A stretch of 26,022 nt of DNA from CAZIHO01 sp964538875 (GCA_964538875.1 CAZIHO010000042.1:1-26022), one strand, 5' to 3'; shown: positions 1-7,951, numbered from the stretch's first letter. Program-made: numbers and translations. The notes: generated from the letters alone by a model not told the origin.

Positions 1-44
1 GGGCCGCCGCCGAGGTGTTGGCCCTGGCGGCTGGGGGTGATTAG
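1..44 (+). CDS. C-terminal end of an unidentified plus-strand gene (partial, uncertain)
   Basis: Reading from base 3, an open frame gives the Ala/Leu-rich, helix-like tail AAAEVLALAAGGD followed by a TAG at 42-44. It would converge on the P450 gene with 23 bp between the stops. Only thirteen codons are visible, so neither family nor function can be given. The other two forward frames look less protein-like, but this is weak evidence and the stretch may simply be non-coding. Confidence 0.25.
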   Translation, partial: AAAEVLALAAGGD

Positions 45-67
45 ACCGGCCCAGCGCTGCGGCCCCA

Positions 68-1426
68 TCAAGTGCGCCGCTCCAACTGCATGGGCAAACC
101 CTGCCGGGGCCGCAGGGTAAGCCGGCCCAGGGGTTCAACCGGATGGCCCGGCCTCAAATGCAGGCGCATCCGGCGGCTGGCCAGGGCCAGGATCAGGGTC
201 AGTTCGGTGAGGGCGAAGCTGGCGCCGGGGCAGACCCGGGTGCCGGCGCCAAATGGGATATAGGCGTAGCGGGAGCGGGGCCGGCCGCCGGGCTCCAGGA
301 AGCGCTCCGGGCGGAACTGGTCCGGGTCCCGCCAGTAGCGGTGGTGGCGGTGCAGCAGCCAGGGCGCGATCACTACCAGGGAGCCCAGCGGCACCCCATG
401 GCGGCCGAACTGGTCCGGCTCCAGGGGCTCCCGGGAGAACATATGGATCGGCGGATAGAGGCGCAGCGTCTCGTCGATCAGGGCGCGGGTATAGGGCAAC
501 CGCTCCAGGTCCCCCAGTTCCGGCAGCCGCGCCCCCAGCACCGCCTCGGCTTCTGCCTCCAGCCGCGCCCGCGCCTCCGGATAGCGGGACAGCAGATAGA
601 AGGCCCAGCAGAGGGTATTGGCGGTGGTCTCGTGCCCCGCCAACAGCAGCATGGTTATTTGATCCCGCACCATCTGGCCGGTCTGGCGGGGGTCCTGGGA
701 CCCGGCTTGGCGCAGGTGGGCCAGCAGACCGTCCGGAGTGCCGGCCGGCACCGCCAGCACCTGGTCCGCCAATCCAGCCAGCCGCGCCGCCGCCGCCCGC
801 CCGCGCCGGGCTCCAGGCCGGGGCAGCCAATCCGGCAAGCCCAGCAGGGCGGTCAGGTCCGGCCGGCCCAGACTGTCCTGATAGTCGATGAAGGCGTCGT
901 TGATGAGGTCTCCGTGGGGGGCCAGGGCAAAGTCGAACAGGGTGCGGCCCATGACATCCGCCGCCAGGCGGGTGGCCTCCCGCTCCAGGGCCAGGACGCC
1001 GCCGGGGGCGGCCAGCCAGCGGTCCAGACCCTCGTCGATGGCGGGCACCATGCGGCGCACCTGGTCCGGCAGCCGGGAGCGATGGGTCAGCAGGGGCACG
1101 AACAGGTGGCGCTGGCGCCGCCATTCTTCGCCCTCGGCGATGAACAGGGCGTCACCGATCAGGGGGGCAATGGCGCGCCGGGCGGTGGCGCCCTTCTCGT
1201 AGGACCCGGCGCGGCTGGTCAGCACTTGGCGCACCCAAGGAGCGGCGGTGGGCACCAGGATCTTGCGGGCCGGTCCCGGCCAGACCTGGATCGGCTCCAC
1301 GAAGGCACCCCGCCACCAGATGGCGGCGGAGTTGTCCCAGGCGGCCCGGGCCCAGGCCAGAGCGCCCAGGGGCCGGGGGGAACGCAGGGGACAGGCCGGC
1401 GCCGGGCCGGTCACTGGCGCGCCCAA
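68..1426 (-). CDS. cytochrome P450 monooxygenase
   Basis: Haem-thiolate monooxygenase of about 450 residues, normal P450 length. All the hallmark motifs are visible: C-helix WRRQR (residues 102-106), I-helix oxygen-activation motif AGHETT (263-268), K-helix ExxR as ETLR (319-322), and the haem loop PFGAGTRVCPG with the axial Cys at 399. The WRDPDQFRPERF segment before it is the usual PERF region. No reductase or ferredoxin domain is fused, so it must use separate redox partners, and none is encoded here. The first codon of the open frame is TTG; a GTG four codons in (1414) is an equally possible start, and no clear ribosome site separates them. The gene is divergent from the DUF374 gene. Substrate cannot be inferred; overall motif style resembles CYP4/CYP102-like bacterial enzymes (inference). 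Confidence 0.95.
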   Translation of the reverse strand: MGAPVTGPAPACPLRSPRPLGALAWARAAWDNSAAIWWRGAFVEPIQVWPGPARKILVPTAAPWVRQVLTSRAGSYEKGATARRAIAPLIGDALFIAEGEEWRRQRHLFVPLLTHRSRLPDQVRRMVPAIDEGLDRWLAAPGGVLALEREATRLAADVMGRTLFDFALAPHGDLINDAFIDYQDSLGRPDLTALLGLPDWLPRPGARRGRAAAARLAGLADQVLAVPAGTPDGLLAHLRQAGSQDPRQTGQMVRDQITMLLLAGHETTANTLCWAFYLLSRYPEARARLEAEAEAVLGARLPELGDLERLPYTRALIDETLRLYPPIHMFSREPLEPDQFGRHGVPLGSLVVIAPWLLHRHHRYWRDPDQFRPERFLEPGGRPRSRYAYIPFGAGTRVCPGASFALTELTLILALASRRMRLHLRPGHPVEPLGRLTLRPRQGLPMQLERRT

Positions 1427-1520
1427 CCCAGGCTGCTACACTGGCCGGCCAATCCGTCCGCTCCCCTAACCATCAGTTCCGACATGCCGCTATTTCCCCC
1501 CATTGCCTGGCAGCTCCCCC

Positions 1521-2201
1521 ATGTCTGAGCCAGCCCGAAGCACCCAGCCCCTGCTGCGTCCCAGGGACCGGCTGCTGATCCGCCTGCTGGGTCCCATCGG
1601 CGCGGCGCTGGTGGGCTCCCTGCGTATCGAACTGGACGGCGCCGCAACCTACCACCGCTTCCGGGCCGCCGGTCAGCCGGTGATGTTCGCGGTCTGGCAC
1701 GCCCAATTGTTGCTCATGATGCGCCACGCCCGGGAATTCGGCGTCGTCACCCTGGCTAGTCCGACCCGGGACGGCGAGATCGGCGCCCAGGTGGGAGCCT
1801 GGCTGGGGGTGGTGTCCGAGCGGGGCGATGAGCGCTATGGTCCCCTGGCCGCGTTGCGGCGGCTGCATCAGGTGCTGCGCGGTGGCACCAATTTGGGTCT
1901 GTTCCCGGATGGGCCCCTGGGTCCGGCGGGCCAGGTCAAGCCCGGCACCCTGATGCTGGCCCAGCGGGCCGGCTGCCCGATCCTGCCGGTGGGCGGCGAC
2001 GCCGCGCCGCGCCTGGCCCTGGCCAGCGGCTGGGACCGGTTCATCCTGCCCCTGCCCTGGGCCAAAGTACGGATCCGCATCGGCGCGCCCCTGTGGGTTC
2101 CCGCCGACGCGGACGGCGCCGGGCGCGCGGTACTGGGCGAGGAATTGGCCCGGCGCATGACGGCACTGACCGACGCCATGCAAGCGGAACTGGGTCATTG
2201 A
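1521..2201 (+). CDS. DUF374-type lysophospholipid acyltransferase-like protein
   Basis: Protein of 226 residues matching the DUF374 branch of the glycerolipid acyltransferase superfamily. Visible family landmarks are a WHAQLL segment with H60 (the family's FWHgrllm motif), SPTRDG (80-85), and FPDGPLGP (128-135) followed by VKPGTLMLAQ and PILPVG. The usual RGS-S element after the DG motif is altered here to RGDERYG (101-107). The family is predicted to act at the inner membrane on lipid or lipid A-like acceptors, but substrates are poorly defined. ATG 1521 was chosen; a TTG at 1503 adds six residues and neither has a good ribosome site. The 3' end overlaps that of the convergent glycosyltransferase by 7 bp. 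Confidence 0.85.
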   Translation: MSEPARSTQPLLRPRDRLLIRLLGPIGAALVGSLRIELDGAATYHRFRAAGQPVMFAVWHAQLLLMMRHAREFGVVTLASPTRDGEIGAQVGAWLGVVSERGDERYGPLAALRRLHQVLRGGTNLGLFPDGPLGPAGQVKPGTLMLAQRAGCPILPVGGDAAPRLALASGWDRFILPLPWAKVRIRIGAPLWVPADADGAGRAVLGEELARRMTALTDAMQAELGH

Positions 2202-3664
2202 GGCAGTTCCTTGAGGCCCTGGGCCAGATAGAGCTTGGCGAACCGCCGCCGCTGGGGCCCCAAAGTCTGATCCAGTGCCCCCAGCGGCTCGATCCGGGTG
2301 AAGCGGGCTTGTAGCTGGGCCGGTAGCCAGGTGGCGACTAGCAGCACATCCATTCCCAGGGGCGGCTCCTCATCCTGCCATAGCTGATATTGGCTCTCGA
2401 TGGCGCCCGCCACCCAGGGCCAGTGACGCACCCTGGGCCGATCCGGCAGATAAAAGGCCAGTTCGCTGGCTAGATCCCGGCTGCCATGCACCACCAGGGG
2501 CAGGCGCCGCCACTGCGGCAGCCGCTCCCGCTGGGCCTGTACCTGGGCGGCGGCGTCCCGCCAGCCCCGCAGCCGGGCCAGCAGATCCACATCTTTACCA
2601 GCCAGGCCCTGGGACAGGGGCAGAAACGCCAGCAGCCAGGCGCCCAGGCTGAACAGGGCGCTGCTACCCAGGGCCAGCACCAGCCAGCGCCGCCCCTGGG
2701 TCTGGCCCCAGGCGGCCAGTGCCAGCAGCGCCACTGGTAGAAAGGGCGCTAGCCAGTTGGGCTGCACCCGTTGGTGCAGGGCCAGCAGGGTACAGATCAG
2801 CAACGGCAGGGCGCCGAACAGGGCGGTTAGGCGGCCGCGCCGGTCCAGGCGGGGCCAATCCCGCCACACCCACAGCACCCAGCCCAACACCAGCGCCCCC
2901 GCCACCGGCCCGCTCAGGGCCAAGCCGGCGCCGAGCAACTCCGCCACCTGGGCCAGGGGCCGCGGGTCCCCCTGGAAATGGCCCAAGGTATGGCCCAGGG
3001 TCACCCAGCCATGGGCCCAGTTCCAGCCCAGCACCGGCGCCAAAAATAGCAGGGAGCCCAGCGCGATCAGCCAGGGATCGGGACGCGCCAGCAGCGGGCG
3101 TGTGTCCCGCCCGGCGGCCAGATAGAGCAACGCCAGGGGATAAAAGGCCAAGGTCGATTGTTTCGACAGCAGCCCCAGACCCAACGCCAGGGTCAGCAGC
3201 AAACCCCAGAGGCGGGATGGTGCCTCCGGCCGTTCCTGCCAGCGCCAGAAGGCCAGCAGGGCCAGGGACCAGCACAGCATCTGGGGCGCGTCGATGGTCA
3301 GGATCAGGCTGAGGGCGGCGTTGGCCGGCGTGAGGGCGATCAGGGCCAGGCTCCAGCCCGCCACTTGGGGGCCATACAGGTGCCGGGCGAGCAGATACCA
3401 GGGCACCAGGGATGCGGTGCCGATCAGGGCGGCGGTCACGCGCAGTCCGGCAGCGCTGTCCAGTTCCAGATGCCCCAAGCCCGCCATCAGCCAGGCGATC
3501 AGAGGCGGCTTGCTGAAATAGCCCCAATCCGGGCGGCGGCCCCAGTCCCAGTAATAGGCCTCGTCCGGGCTCAGATCCAGGGGAAATGCCAGGGCATAAA
3601 GGATCCGCGCTCCTAGGAGGAGCAGTAACCACCCACCCCAGGAGCGGGCCAGGGTCAGGAGCAT
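2195..3664 (-). CDS. GT39/ArnT-like membrane glycosyltransferase
   Basis: Polytopic membrane glycosyltransferase of 489 residues in the PMT_2/GT39-GT83 superfamily, which transfers sugars from polyprenyl-phosphate donors on the periplasmic side. The signature first periplasmic loop is present: LSPDEAYYWDWG with acidic D34-E35, followed by GYFSKPPLIAWLM, as in ArnT-like enzymes. About ten hydrophobic helices follow, then a soluble C-terminal region from roughly residue 360. A longer open frame exists upstream, but ATG 3664 is the natural start: it overlaps the end of the upstream membrane gene by 10 bp, implying translational coupling. Acceptor could be lipid A, another glycolipid or a protein; the nearby secreted protein makes protein O-glycosylation a possibility only by inference. 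Confidence 0.9.
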   Translation of the reverse strand: MLLTLARSWGGWLLLLLGARILYALAFPLDLSPDEAYYWDWGRRPDWGYFSKPPLIAWLMAGLGHLELDSAAGLRVTAALIGTASLVPWYLLARHLYGPQVAGWSLALIALTPANAALSLILTIDAPQMLCWSLALLAFWRWQERPEAPSRLWGLLLTLALGLGLLSKQSTLAFYPLALLYLAAGRDTRPLLARPDPWLIALGSLLFLAPVLGWNWAHGWVTLGHTLGHFQGDPRPLAQVAELLGAGLALSGPVAGALVLGWVLWVWRDWPRLDRRGRLTALFGALPLLICTLLALHQRVQPNWLAPFLPVALLALAAWGQTQGRRWLVLALGSSALFSLGAWLLAFLPLSQGLAGKDVDLLARLRGWRDAAAQVQAQRERLPQWRRLPLVVHGSRDLASELAFYLPDRPRVRHWPWVAGAIESQYQLWQDEEPPLGMDVLLVATWLPAQLQARFTRIEPLGALDQTLGPQRRRFAKLYLAQGLKELPQ

Positions 3665-4428
3665 CCGCGCCGGCCCAAGCTCCGTAAAAGACCCGCAGTC
3701 AACAGGGCCAGGGCCAGGGCCAGACCGCCGGATAGCAGCCAGATCAACCAGGCCGGGGTGCCGGTGAAATGGAGATTGACGGCCGCCCCGTGGGCGGTGA
3801 GGAACAGGGTCAAGCCGCCAGCGCCGATCCAAGGGGAGGTCGCTGGAACCCGGCGCCCCAGCAGGGTCGCCAGCCGCGCCCACAGGGTCAGGGTCAGACC
3901 CAGCACCAGGGCACCACCCAGCAATCCGGGCAGGGGCAGTCGGAGCCGCTCGCCAAGCCAGGTGAGCCATGTCAGGGCCGGGTCCGCCGCCACCGCCCCC
4001 AGCACCAGGACCAACGCACCCAGTGACGCCCGGTCCGCCCAGCTCCCGGACCAGGTCTGGACATACCACAGCAGCAGCAGGCCCGCGGCGGCGGCCAGGA
4101 CCCGGATCGCCAGCGCCAGGGCGCCGCCCGAGGCGGCCGGTTGCTCAATCAAGCCAGCGCCGGTGGCCAGGGCCAGCAGTGCCAAACCGAGGGGGATCAG
4201 GACGCGGACATCCGCCAGGGCCGCCAGCCAGCGCCAGACCTGGCTGGGGGGGGCCGCCGGCCGGATCACCCAGTGCACCACAGCGGCTTGCACCAAGGGC
4301 AGGAGCAGCACCAGCAGATAGCCGGGTAGACGCAGGTCGATGCTGCGCAACAGGCCGATGGACACTACGCCGGTGCCGATCAGCAACGGCGGGCCAATGC
4401 AGAGCCAAATCAGCAGGAATCGGCCCAT
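3655..4428 (-). CDS. multi-spanning membrane protein of unknown function
   Basis: Protein of 257 residues that is almost entirely hydrophobic, with about eight predicted membrane helices rich in Leu, Ala and Gly and few charged loops. I do not recognise a family. Eight helices next to a gene for a protein with a sorting-like tail raises the idea of an exosortase, but I see no conserved Cys-Arg-His arrangement: the only cysteines lie in the first helix (WLCIG) and at the very C-terminus (GCS). ATG 4428 is the start that leads straight into the first helix (MGRFLLIW); the open frame extends to 4518, and there is no convincing ribosome site. The 3' end overlaps the glycosyltransferase start, so the two are probably co-translated. 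Confidence 0.65.
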   Translation of the reverse strand: MGRFLLIWLCIGPPLLIGTGVVSIGLLRSIDLRLPGYLLVLLLPLVQAAVVHWVIRPAAPPSQVWRWLAALADVRVLIPLGLALLALATGAGLIEQPAASGGALALAIRVLAAAAGLLLLWYVQTWSGSWADRASLGALVLVLGAVAADPALTWLTWLGERLRLPLPGLLGGALVLGLTLTLWARLATLLGRRVPATSPWIGAGGLTLFLTAHGAAVNLHFTGTPAWLIWLLSGGLALALALLTAGLLRSLGRRGCS

Positions 4429-4463
4429 GGAGATTAGGGGCACATCTGCGCCGGGGACCTGGA

Positions 4464-4706
4464 TCAGGCGGCCGTGCGCCGCCGCGCCAGCCGGCGCAGC
4501 AGTTCCAGCGCCCCCCACTGGAGCAAGGTCACCAGCAGGGTTTGTCCCAGCATTTGCCGGTCCAACACCCAGGCGCCGGTCAGCAGACGTTCCAGCACCA
4601 AGCGCGGGACCAGATAGGAACTGACCACCAGATAGAACAGGCCGGCGGTGCTAGGAAAACGCCACCGGCCAGGGTTGGAAGAGACCAAGCCGGCGTCAGA
4701 CCTCAA
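4464..4706 (-). CDS. small two-helix membrane protein, hypothetical
   Basis: Open frame of 80 codons starting with TTG, overlapping the end of the upstream secreted-protein gene by 11 bp and ending 35 bp before the 8-TM protein. Two hydrophobic segments are visible (about residues 20-40 and 52-66), followed by a basic tail, LRRLARRRTAA, consistent with a cytoplasmic C-terminus. No family recognised. Its in-line position and otherwise unexplained gap argue that it is real, but the TTG start lacks a ribosome site and the true start may differ. Confidence 0.45.
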   Translation of the reverse strand: MRSDAGLVSSNPGRWRFPSTAGLFYLVVSSYLVPRLVLERLLTGAWVLDRQMLGQTLLVTLLQWGALELLRRLARRRTAA

Positions 4707-5538
4707 GGCGATGCCCGGAATCGCGCCGCAGGGCCTGCCAACTGACCCCCGCCAGGGCCAACATCAGCAGCGCCAGGGCCAGGTCACCCGCAGCGGGAAC
4801 CGCCGCGCTAGCGGCCGCGCCGATGGGCGGCGAAGCCAGCAGATCCGGATCCGGGAAACCATTACCGTTTAAGTCAAAAATTACTTGTCCGGAGCGGGTG
4901 ACCGGCACCCAGACCTGGGGTATGGTGGGAGCCGTTGGACAGGGGGCGTGATTGCCGATACTGGTGATGTTTTGCCAGGGCACGCTGATAAAGTCCGGGT
5001 AGCCGTCGTTATTGCTGTCCATGGACTGAAAATTCATCGTGAGTTGCAGCCCACCCGGAATCGTCGCCCAAGATGAATCGGTTTCCACGAACGTTAGCGT
5101 ATCGTACTTTCCATCACTATTGGTATCCAATAGTGTCATGACGCCCCATTTATTGGAGTTTTCCGTCAGTCCGAATTGATAGGGATAGCCTGAGGGGTTG
5201 TAGGCCAACACCGTCATCTGCTGAAAATTAGTACCGGTTCTGGATACCGAGTCATAGGGGCTTCCGGAACCACCGAGGTCGAAAGTTCTATTGGCGCCAG
5301 TGCAATCCCAAGGTAAGGGGGTGGTACCGGCCGCATTGCCCCACAAGCTGATGGAGGCGCCACTCTGGATGAGGTAAACCGGCACTCCGCCAGCCTGAGG
5401 CCAGCTACTAGTCGGGCCAATACAGCCTGAGCCCGTTCCGCAGGTCGGCGGGGACTGCGCCAACAGCCCCCCCGAGGACAGGCCAAGACTCATTCCCAGC
5501 AGCAGCGCTGCTTTCCAGTTCGCCGAGTATCTATTCAT
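4696..5538 (-). CDS. secreted protein with Ca-binding-type DxNxDGxxD loops and a C-terminal sorting-like tail
   Basis: Protein of 280 residues. It has an N-terminal signal peptide with likely cleavage after GGLLA (residue 27), then a Ser/Gly/Thr-rich exported domain with four cysteines (33, 39, 79, 200). Three acidic loops resemble calcium-binding thrombospondin-3/dockerin-type loops: D138-D146 (DTNSDGKYD), D174-D182 (DSNNDGYPD) and D222-D230 (DLNGNGFPD). The C-terminus has the tripartite layout of a sorting signal: VPAAGD (247-252), one hydrophobic helix (about 251-267), then a basic cluster ALRRD. This resembles IPTL-CTERM and PEP-CTERM tails without matching the consensus exactly. Probably exported and processed or surface-anchored (inference). 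GC is clearly lower than in flanking genes. The ATG is supported by a nearby GGGGAA ribosome site. Function unknown. Confidence 0.85.
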   Translation of the reverse strand: MNRYSANWKAALLLGMSLGLSSGGLLAQSPPTCGTGSGCIGPTSSWPQAGGVPVYLIQSGASISLWGNAAGTTPLPWDCTGANRTFDLGGSGSPYDSVSRTGTNFQQMTVLAYNPSGYPYQFGLTENSNKWGVMTLLDTNSDGKYDTLTFVETDSSWATIPGGLQLTMNFQSMDSNNDGYPDFISVPWQNITSIGNHAPCPTAPTIPQVWVPVTRSGQVIFDLNGNGFPDPDLLASPPIGAAASAAVPAAGDLALALLMLALAGVSWQALRRDSGHRLEV

Positions 5539-5543
5539 GCCTA

Positions 5544-5549
5544 TTCCCC
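5544..5549 (-). promoter_or_regulatory. ribosome binding site for the secreted protein gene
   Basis: GGGGAA on the minus strand, five bases before the ATG at 5538. It supports that ATG as the start and hence the signal peptide. Confidence 0.55.
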
Positions 5550-5571
5550 ATGATGGATTCGAGATGGTCTG

Positions 5572-5602
5572 ATTTTACGGCTAAATCCCGAGTTGACCGC
5601 AA
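5572..5602 (-). promoter_or_regulatory. possible sigma-70-like promoter for the secreted protein gene
   Basis: On the minus strand, TTGCGG (5597-5602) and TAAAAT (5572-5577) are separated by 19 bp, in the 67-bp AT-richer gap after waaA. The -10 matches the consensus at five of six bases, but the -35 is weak and the spacing long. If real, transcription would start near 5565, about 27 bp before the start codon. Confidence 0.3.
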
Positions 5603-5605
5603 GCG

Positions 5606-6892
5606 CTATTTTTTACTAGGGGTCGCCAATGGCGCCCGCAACAGATCAGCCAGGGCCAGCGCCTGCCGGGCGGCAGCGCCGTCCTGGTCCAGCAGCCAGT
5701 GCCGCGCCGCTTGGCCCAGGGCTTGGCGTCGGCCCGCATCCGCCAGCAGGGCGCTGAACAGGGGCGCCAATTGGTGCTGGTGGGAGACCCGCAGCAGGCC
5801 CCCCACCGTCTCCAGCCCGGCCATCATGGACTGAAAATGCTCTGTGTGGGGTCCCACCAGGATGGGCCGGCCCCAGGCAGCGGGCTCCGCCGGATTGTGA
5901 CCACCCCGGCGCACCAGGCTGCCGCCCAGGAACACCAGGTCCGCCGCCCCATAGCAGGCGCCCAGGGGACCGATGCGATCCAGGATCAACAGGTCCCAGT
6001 CCGGGCCGCCCTGCCACTCGGACCATAGCACCGGGCACCGTCCCCGCCGCCGGGCGGCGGCGGCCAGCCTCCCGGCGCGCCGGGGTTGCCGGGGCGCCAG
6101 CAGCAGCCGCGGGTGCAGCCTGTCGCGGGCCAGTTGCTCTAGGGCATCCATCAACCAGCGTTCCTCCGGCGGGTGGGTGCTACCGGCCACGATCAGGGGG
6201 CCGGGACCTAAGTCCGCCGGGGGGCCCAACCGCGCCTCGACCCGGTCCAGTTTACTGTTGCCTGTCACCTGGATACGCTCCCAGGGCACGCCGATGGCCG
6301 CCAGCCGTTGCGCCTCCGCCCCATCCTGGGCGCCAACCCAGTCCAGGCACGCCAGCACCGGCCCCATCAGAGGCCTCAGCAGCCGGTAGCCCGCCAGGTC
6401 CTTGGGATAGACCCGGCCGTTGGCCAGCGCCAGGGGGATACCCAGGCGCTGGCAGCCCCAAAAGAGATTGGGCCATAGCTCGGTTTCCATCACCACCACC
6501 AGGTCCGGGGCCAGGCGCCCGAGCCAGGCATCCAGAGCGCGGCGCCGGTCCCAGGGCAGTAGCCCGATGGCCTCCCAGTGAGGCTGCGGGGCCGCCAGGT
6601 CCTGGGCCGCCTTGGCGCCGTCGCCATTGCCGCTGCTGACCAGGATGCACGCCTGGGGCAGCAGTCGCGCCAATTCAGCGCCGATGGGCGCGGCGGCGGC
6701 GGTCTCCCCCACTGAGACGGCATGCAGCAGGATGCGGGGCCGCCCCCTGGCCACCGGCAGGGGCGCCCGTCCTAGCCGTTGCGCCAAAACGTCCGGCCCA
6801 TGCCGGCCCAGCCCTTGCCAGAGGCGGTGCAGGGGCACCAGCAGCAGCCAGACCGCCAGCTCCATGAGCAGATCATAGACCCGCAGCAGCAT
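5606..6892 (-). CDS. waaA: 3-deoxy-D-manno-octulosonic acid (Kdo) transferase
   Basis: Transfers Kdo from CMP-Kdo to lipid IVA at the cytoplasmic face of the inner membrane, the first inner-core step of LPS assembly. The 428-residue protein has normal family length. It shows a hydrophobic N-terminal anchor (about 1-22), the SVGE motif with the catalytic-type Glu63, METELWPN (135-141), GNSKLD (211-216), and the strongly conserved C-terminal GGSLVRRGGHNPAEP (323-337) followed by PILVGPHTEHF. ATG 6892 starts directly at the anchor as in other WaaA proteins; upstream in-frame codons run into the preceding gene. It lies 26 bp after the LpxL-like acyltransferase, so the two probably form a lipid A/Kdo operon. 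Confidence 0.95.
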   Translation of the reverse strand: MLLRVYDLLMELAVWLLLVPLHRLWQGLGRHGPDVLAQRLGRAPLPVARGRPRILLHAVSVGETAAAAPIGAELARLLPQACILVSSGNGDGAKAAQDLAAPQPHWEAIGLLPWDRRRALDAWLGRLAPDLVVVMETELWPNLFWGCQRLGIPLALANGRVYPKDLAGYRLLRPLMGPVLACLDWVGAQDGAEAQRLAAIGVPWERIQVTGNSKLDRVEARLGPPADLGPGPLIVAGSTHPPEERWLMDALEQLARDRLHPRLLLAPRQPRRAGRLAAAARRRGRCPVLWSEWQGGPDWDLLILDRIGPLGACYGAADLVFLGGSLVRRGGHNPAEPAAWGRPILVGPHTEHFQSMMAGLETVGGLLRVSHQHQLAPLFSALLADAGRRQALGQAARHWLLDQDGAAARQALALADLLRAPLATPSKK

Positions 6893-6918
6893 CCGGAAGC
6901 CGGGACCGGCCGCGGGCG

Positions 6919-7827
6919 TCACACCCGCAGACCCGGATAGAGGCTGGCCTCCCCCGGCGGCCGCAGTTTCCAGCGGGGATGCAACCAAAAATAGTCCCCC
7001 GGCGCGGCACCGATGACCGTCTCAAAATGCCGGTGTACCGCCAACAGCGCCCCGTCCGGCTCCTCCGGCAAGTCCCGCAGCCAGGTGGCGCTGACCGCGT
7101 GGCGCCCATCCAGACGGCGGCTATGCACCGCCACCACCTCGGCGCCGCTGCCCCGGCGCAGGGGCGCCAAGCCCTGGAGGGTGGCGGCCGGGGTGCCGAA
7201 AAAGGGGATGAAACGGCCATGACGGGCGGCGTTCTGGTCCACCATCAGGGCCACCGTTTCGCCCCGGCGCAGCGCCGCCAGGGCCGCGACGGTGGCGCGG
7301 CGCCGGGAAATGACCCGGATGCCCCAGCGCTCCAGGACCCGGTTCATTTCCCGGTCCAGCAGGGGGTTGTCCAGGGGCCGCACGATCACGTTGACCTTGA
7401 AGCCTTCCACCGCCGCGCACACCACCGGCCAATACCAGTTACCAAAGTGGGCCGACACGCCGATCACGCCCCGCCCCTGGGCCAGCGCCGCCCGGAATTG
7501 GTCGTAGCCGCTGGGTGCCAGGGTCAGGCGGGCCAGATCCGGCTGGGTCAGGCGGGACAGGAGCGCCAGCTCCAGGAAGGTTTGCAGGGCGTTGACGAAC
7601 GCGCCGCGCCCGTACTCCTGGACCTGGGCGGCCGTAAGGCGCTCACCAAAGGCGATGCCCAGGTTGGCCTGGCAAACCCGCCGGTGATTGCCCAGCAACC
7701 GGTAGGCCAGGTGCCCGGCGACGCGGCCGGTCCACAGGGCCGCCGGATGGGGCAGGCGGGCCACCAGGGGCAGGGTCATGGCCAGGGGCAGATATTCGGC
7801 CCAGGCGAGCCAGGGGGGCTTGGACAT
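6919..7827 (-). CDS. LpxL/HtrB-family lipid A acyltransferase-like protein
   Basis: Protein of 302 residues of the LpxL/LpxM family, which adds secondary acyl chains to Kdo-lipid A from acyl-ACP at the inner membrane. Family features are the membrane-proximal N-terminus, NHRRVCQANL (47-56), an AHFGNW block (126-131), MVDQNA (195-200), the FFGTPAATLQG segment (209-219), and the near-terminal WLHPRWKLRP (281-290). The catalytic HX4D/E motif is odd: H127 is followed at the acidic position by Tyr132, so the His-Glu dyad of characterised LpxL enzymes is not intact. The enzyme may be inactive, use another acid, or belong to a divergent subgroup. It is located directly upstream of waaA, matching a role in lipid A assembly. 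ATG 7827 has no obvious ribosome site. Confidence 0.85.
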   Translation of the reverse strand: MSKPPWLAWAEYLPLAMTLPLVARLPHPAALWTGRVAGHLAYRLLGNHRRVCQANLGIAFGERLTAAQVQEYGRGAFVNALQTFLELALLSRLTQPDLARLTLAPSGYDQFRAALAQGRGVIGVSAHFGNWYWPVVCAAVEGFKVNVIVRPLDNPLLDREMNRVLERWGIRVISRRRATVAALAALRRGETVALMVDQNAARHGRFIPFFGTPAATLQGLAPLRRGSGAEVVAVHSRRLDGRHAVSATWLRDLPEEPDGALLAVHRHFETVIGAAPGDYFWLHPRWKLRPPGEASLYPGLRV

Positions 7828-7951
7828 GCGAAAAAGCGCGGATGCTGGGTTGTGGAACGGCGGCGGGCGTCAGCATAGGCCGGCCGGCCCCCACCCGCAA
7901 CCGCGCAGCGCCGGCTGCCCCAAGGCGAACTCTCGCCGAGGCGGGCCAGCG

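Noticed and set aside
143..1528. 461-codon plus-strand open frame opposite the P450 gene
   Set aside because: It is antisense to a gene with every P450 motif; the translation is Gln/Gly/Pro-rich low-complexity, typical of high-GC shadow frames.
2664..3632. 322-codon minus-strand open frame inside the glycosyltransferase gene
   Set aside because: Alternative frame of the GT39 gene with Pro/Gly/Ala-rich translation and no domain; the DEAYYW-containing frame is the real one.
3655..4428. 8-TM protein as an exosortase for the adjacent sorting-tailed protein
   Set aside because: Helix number fits, but no conserved Cys-Arg-His active-site arrangement could be found, so no exosortase call was made.
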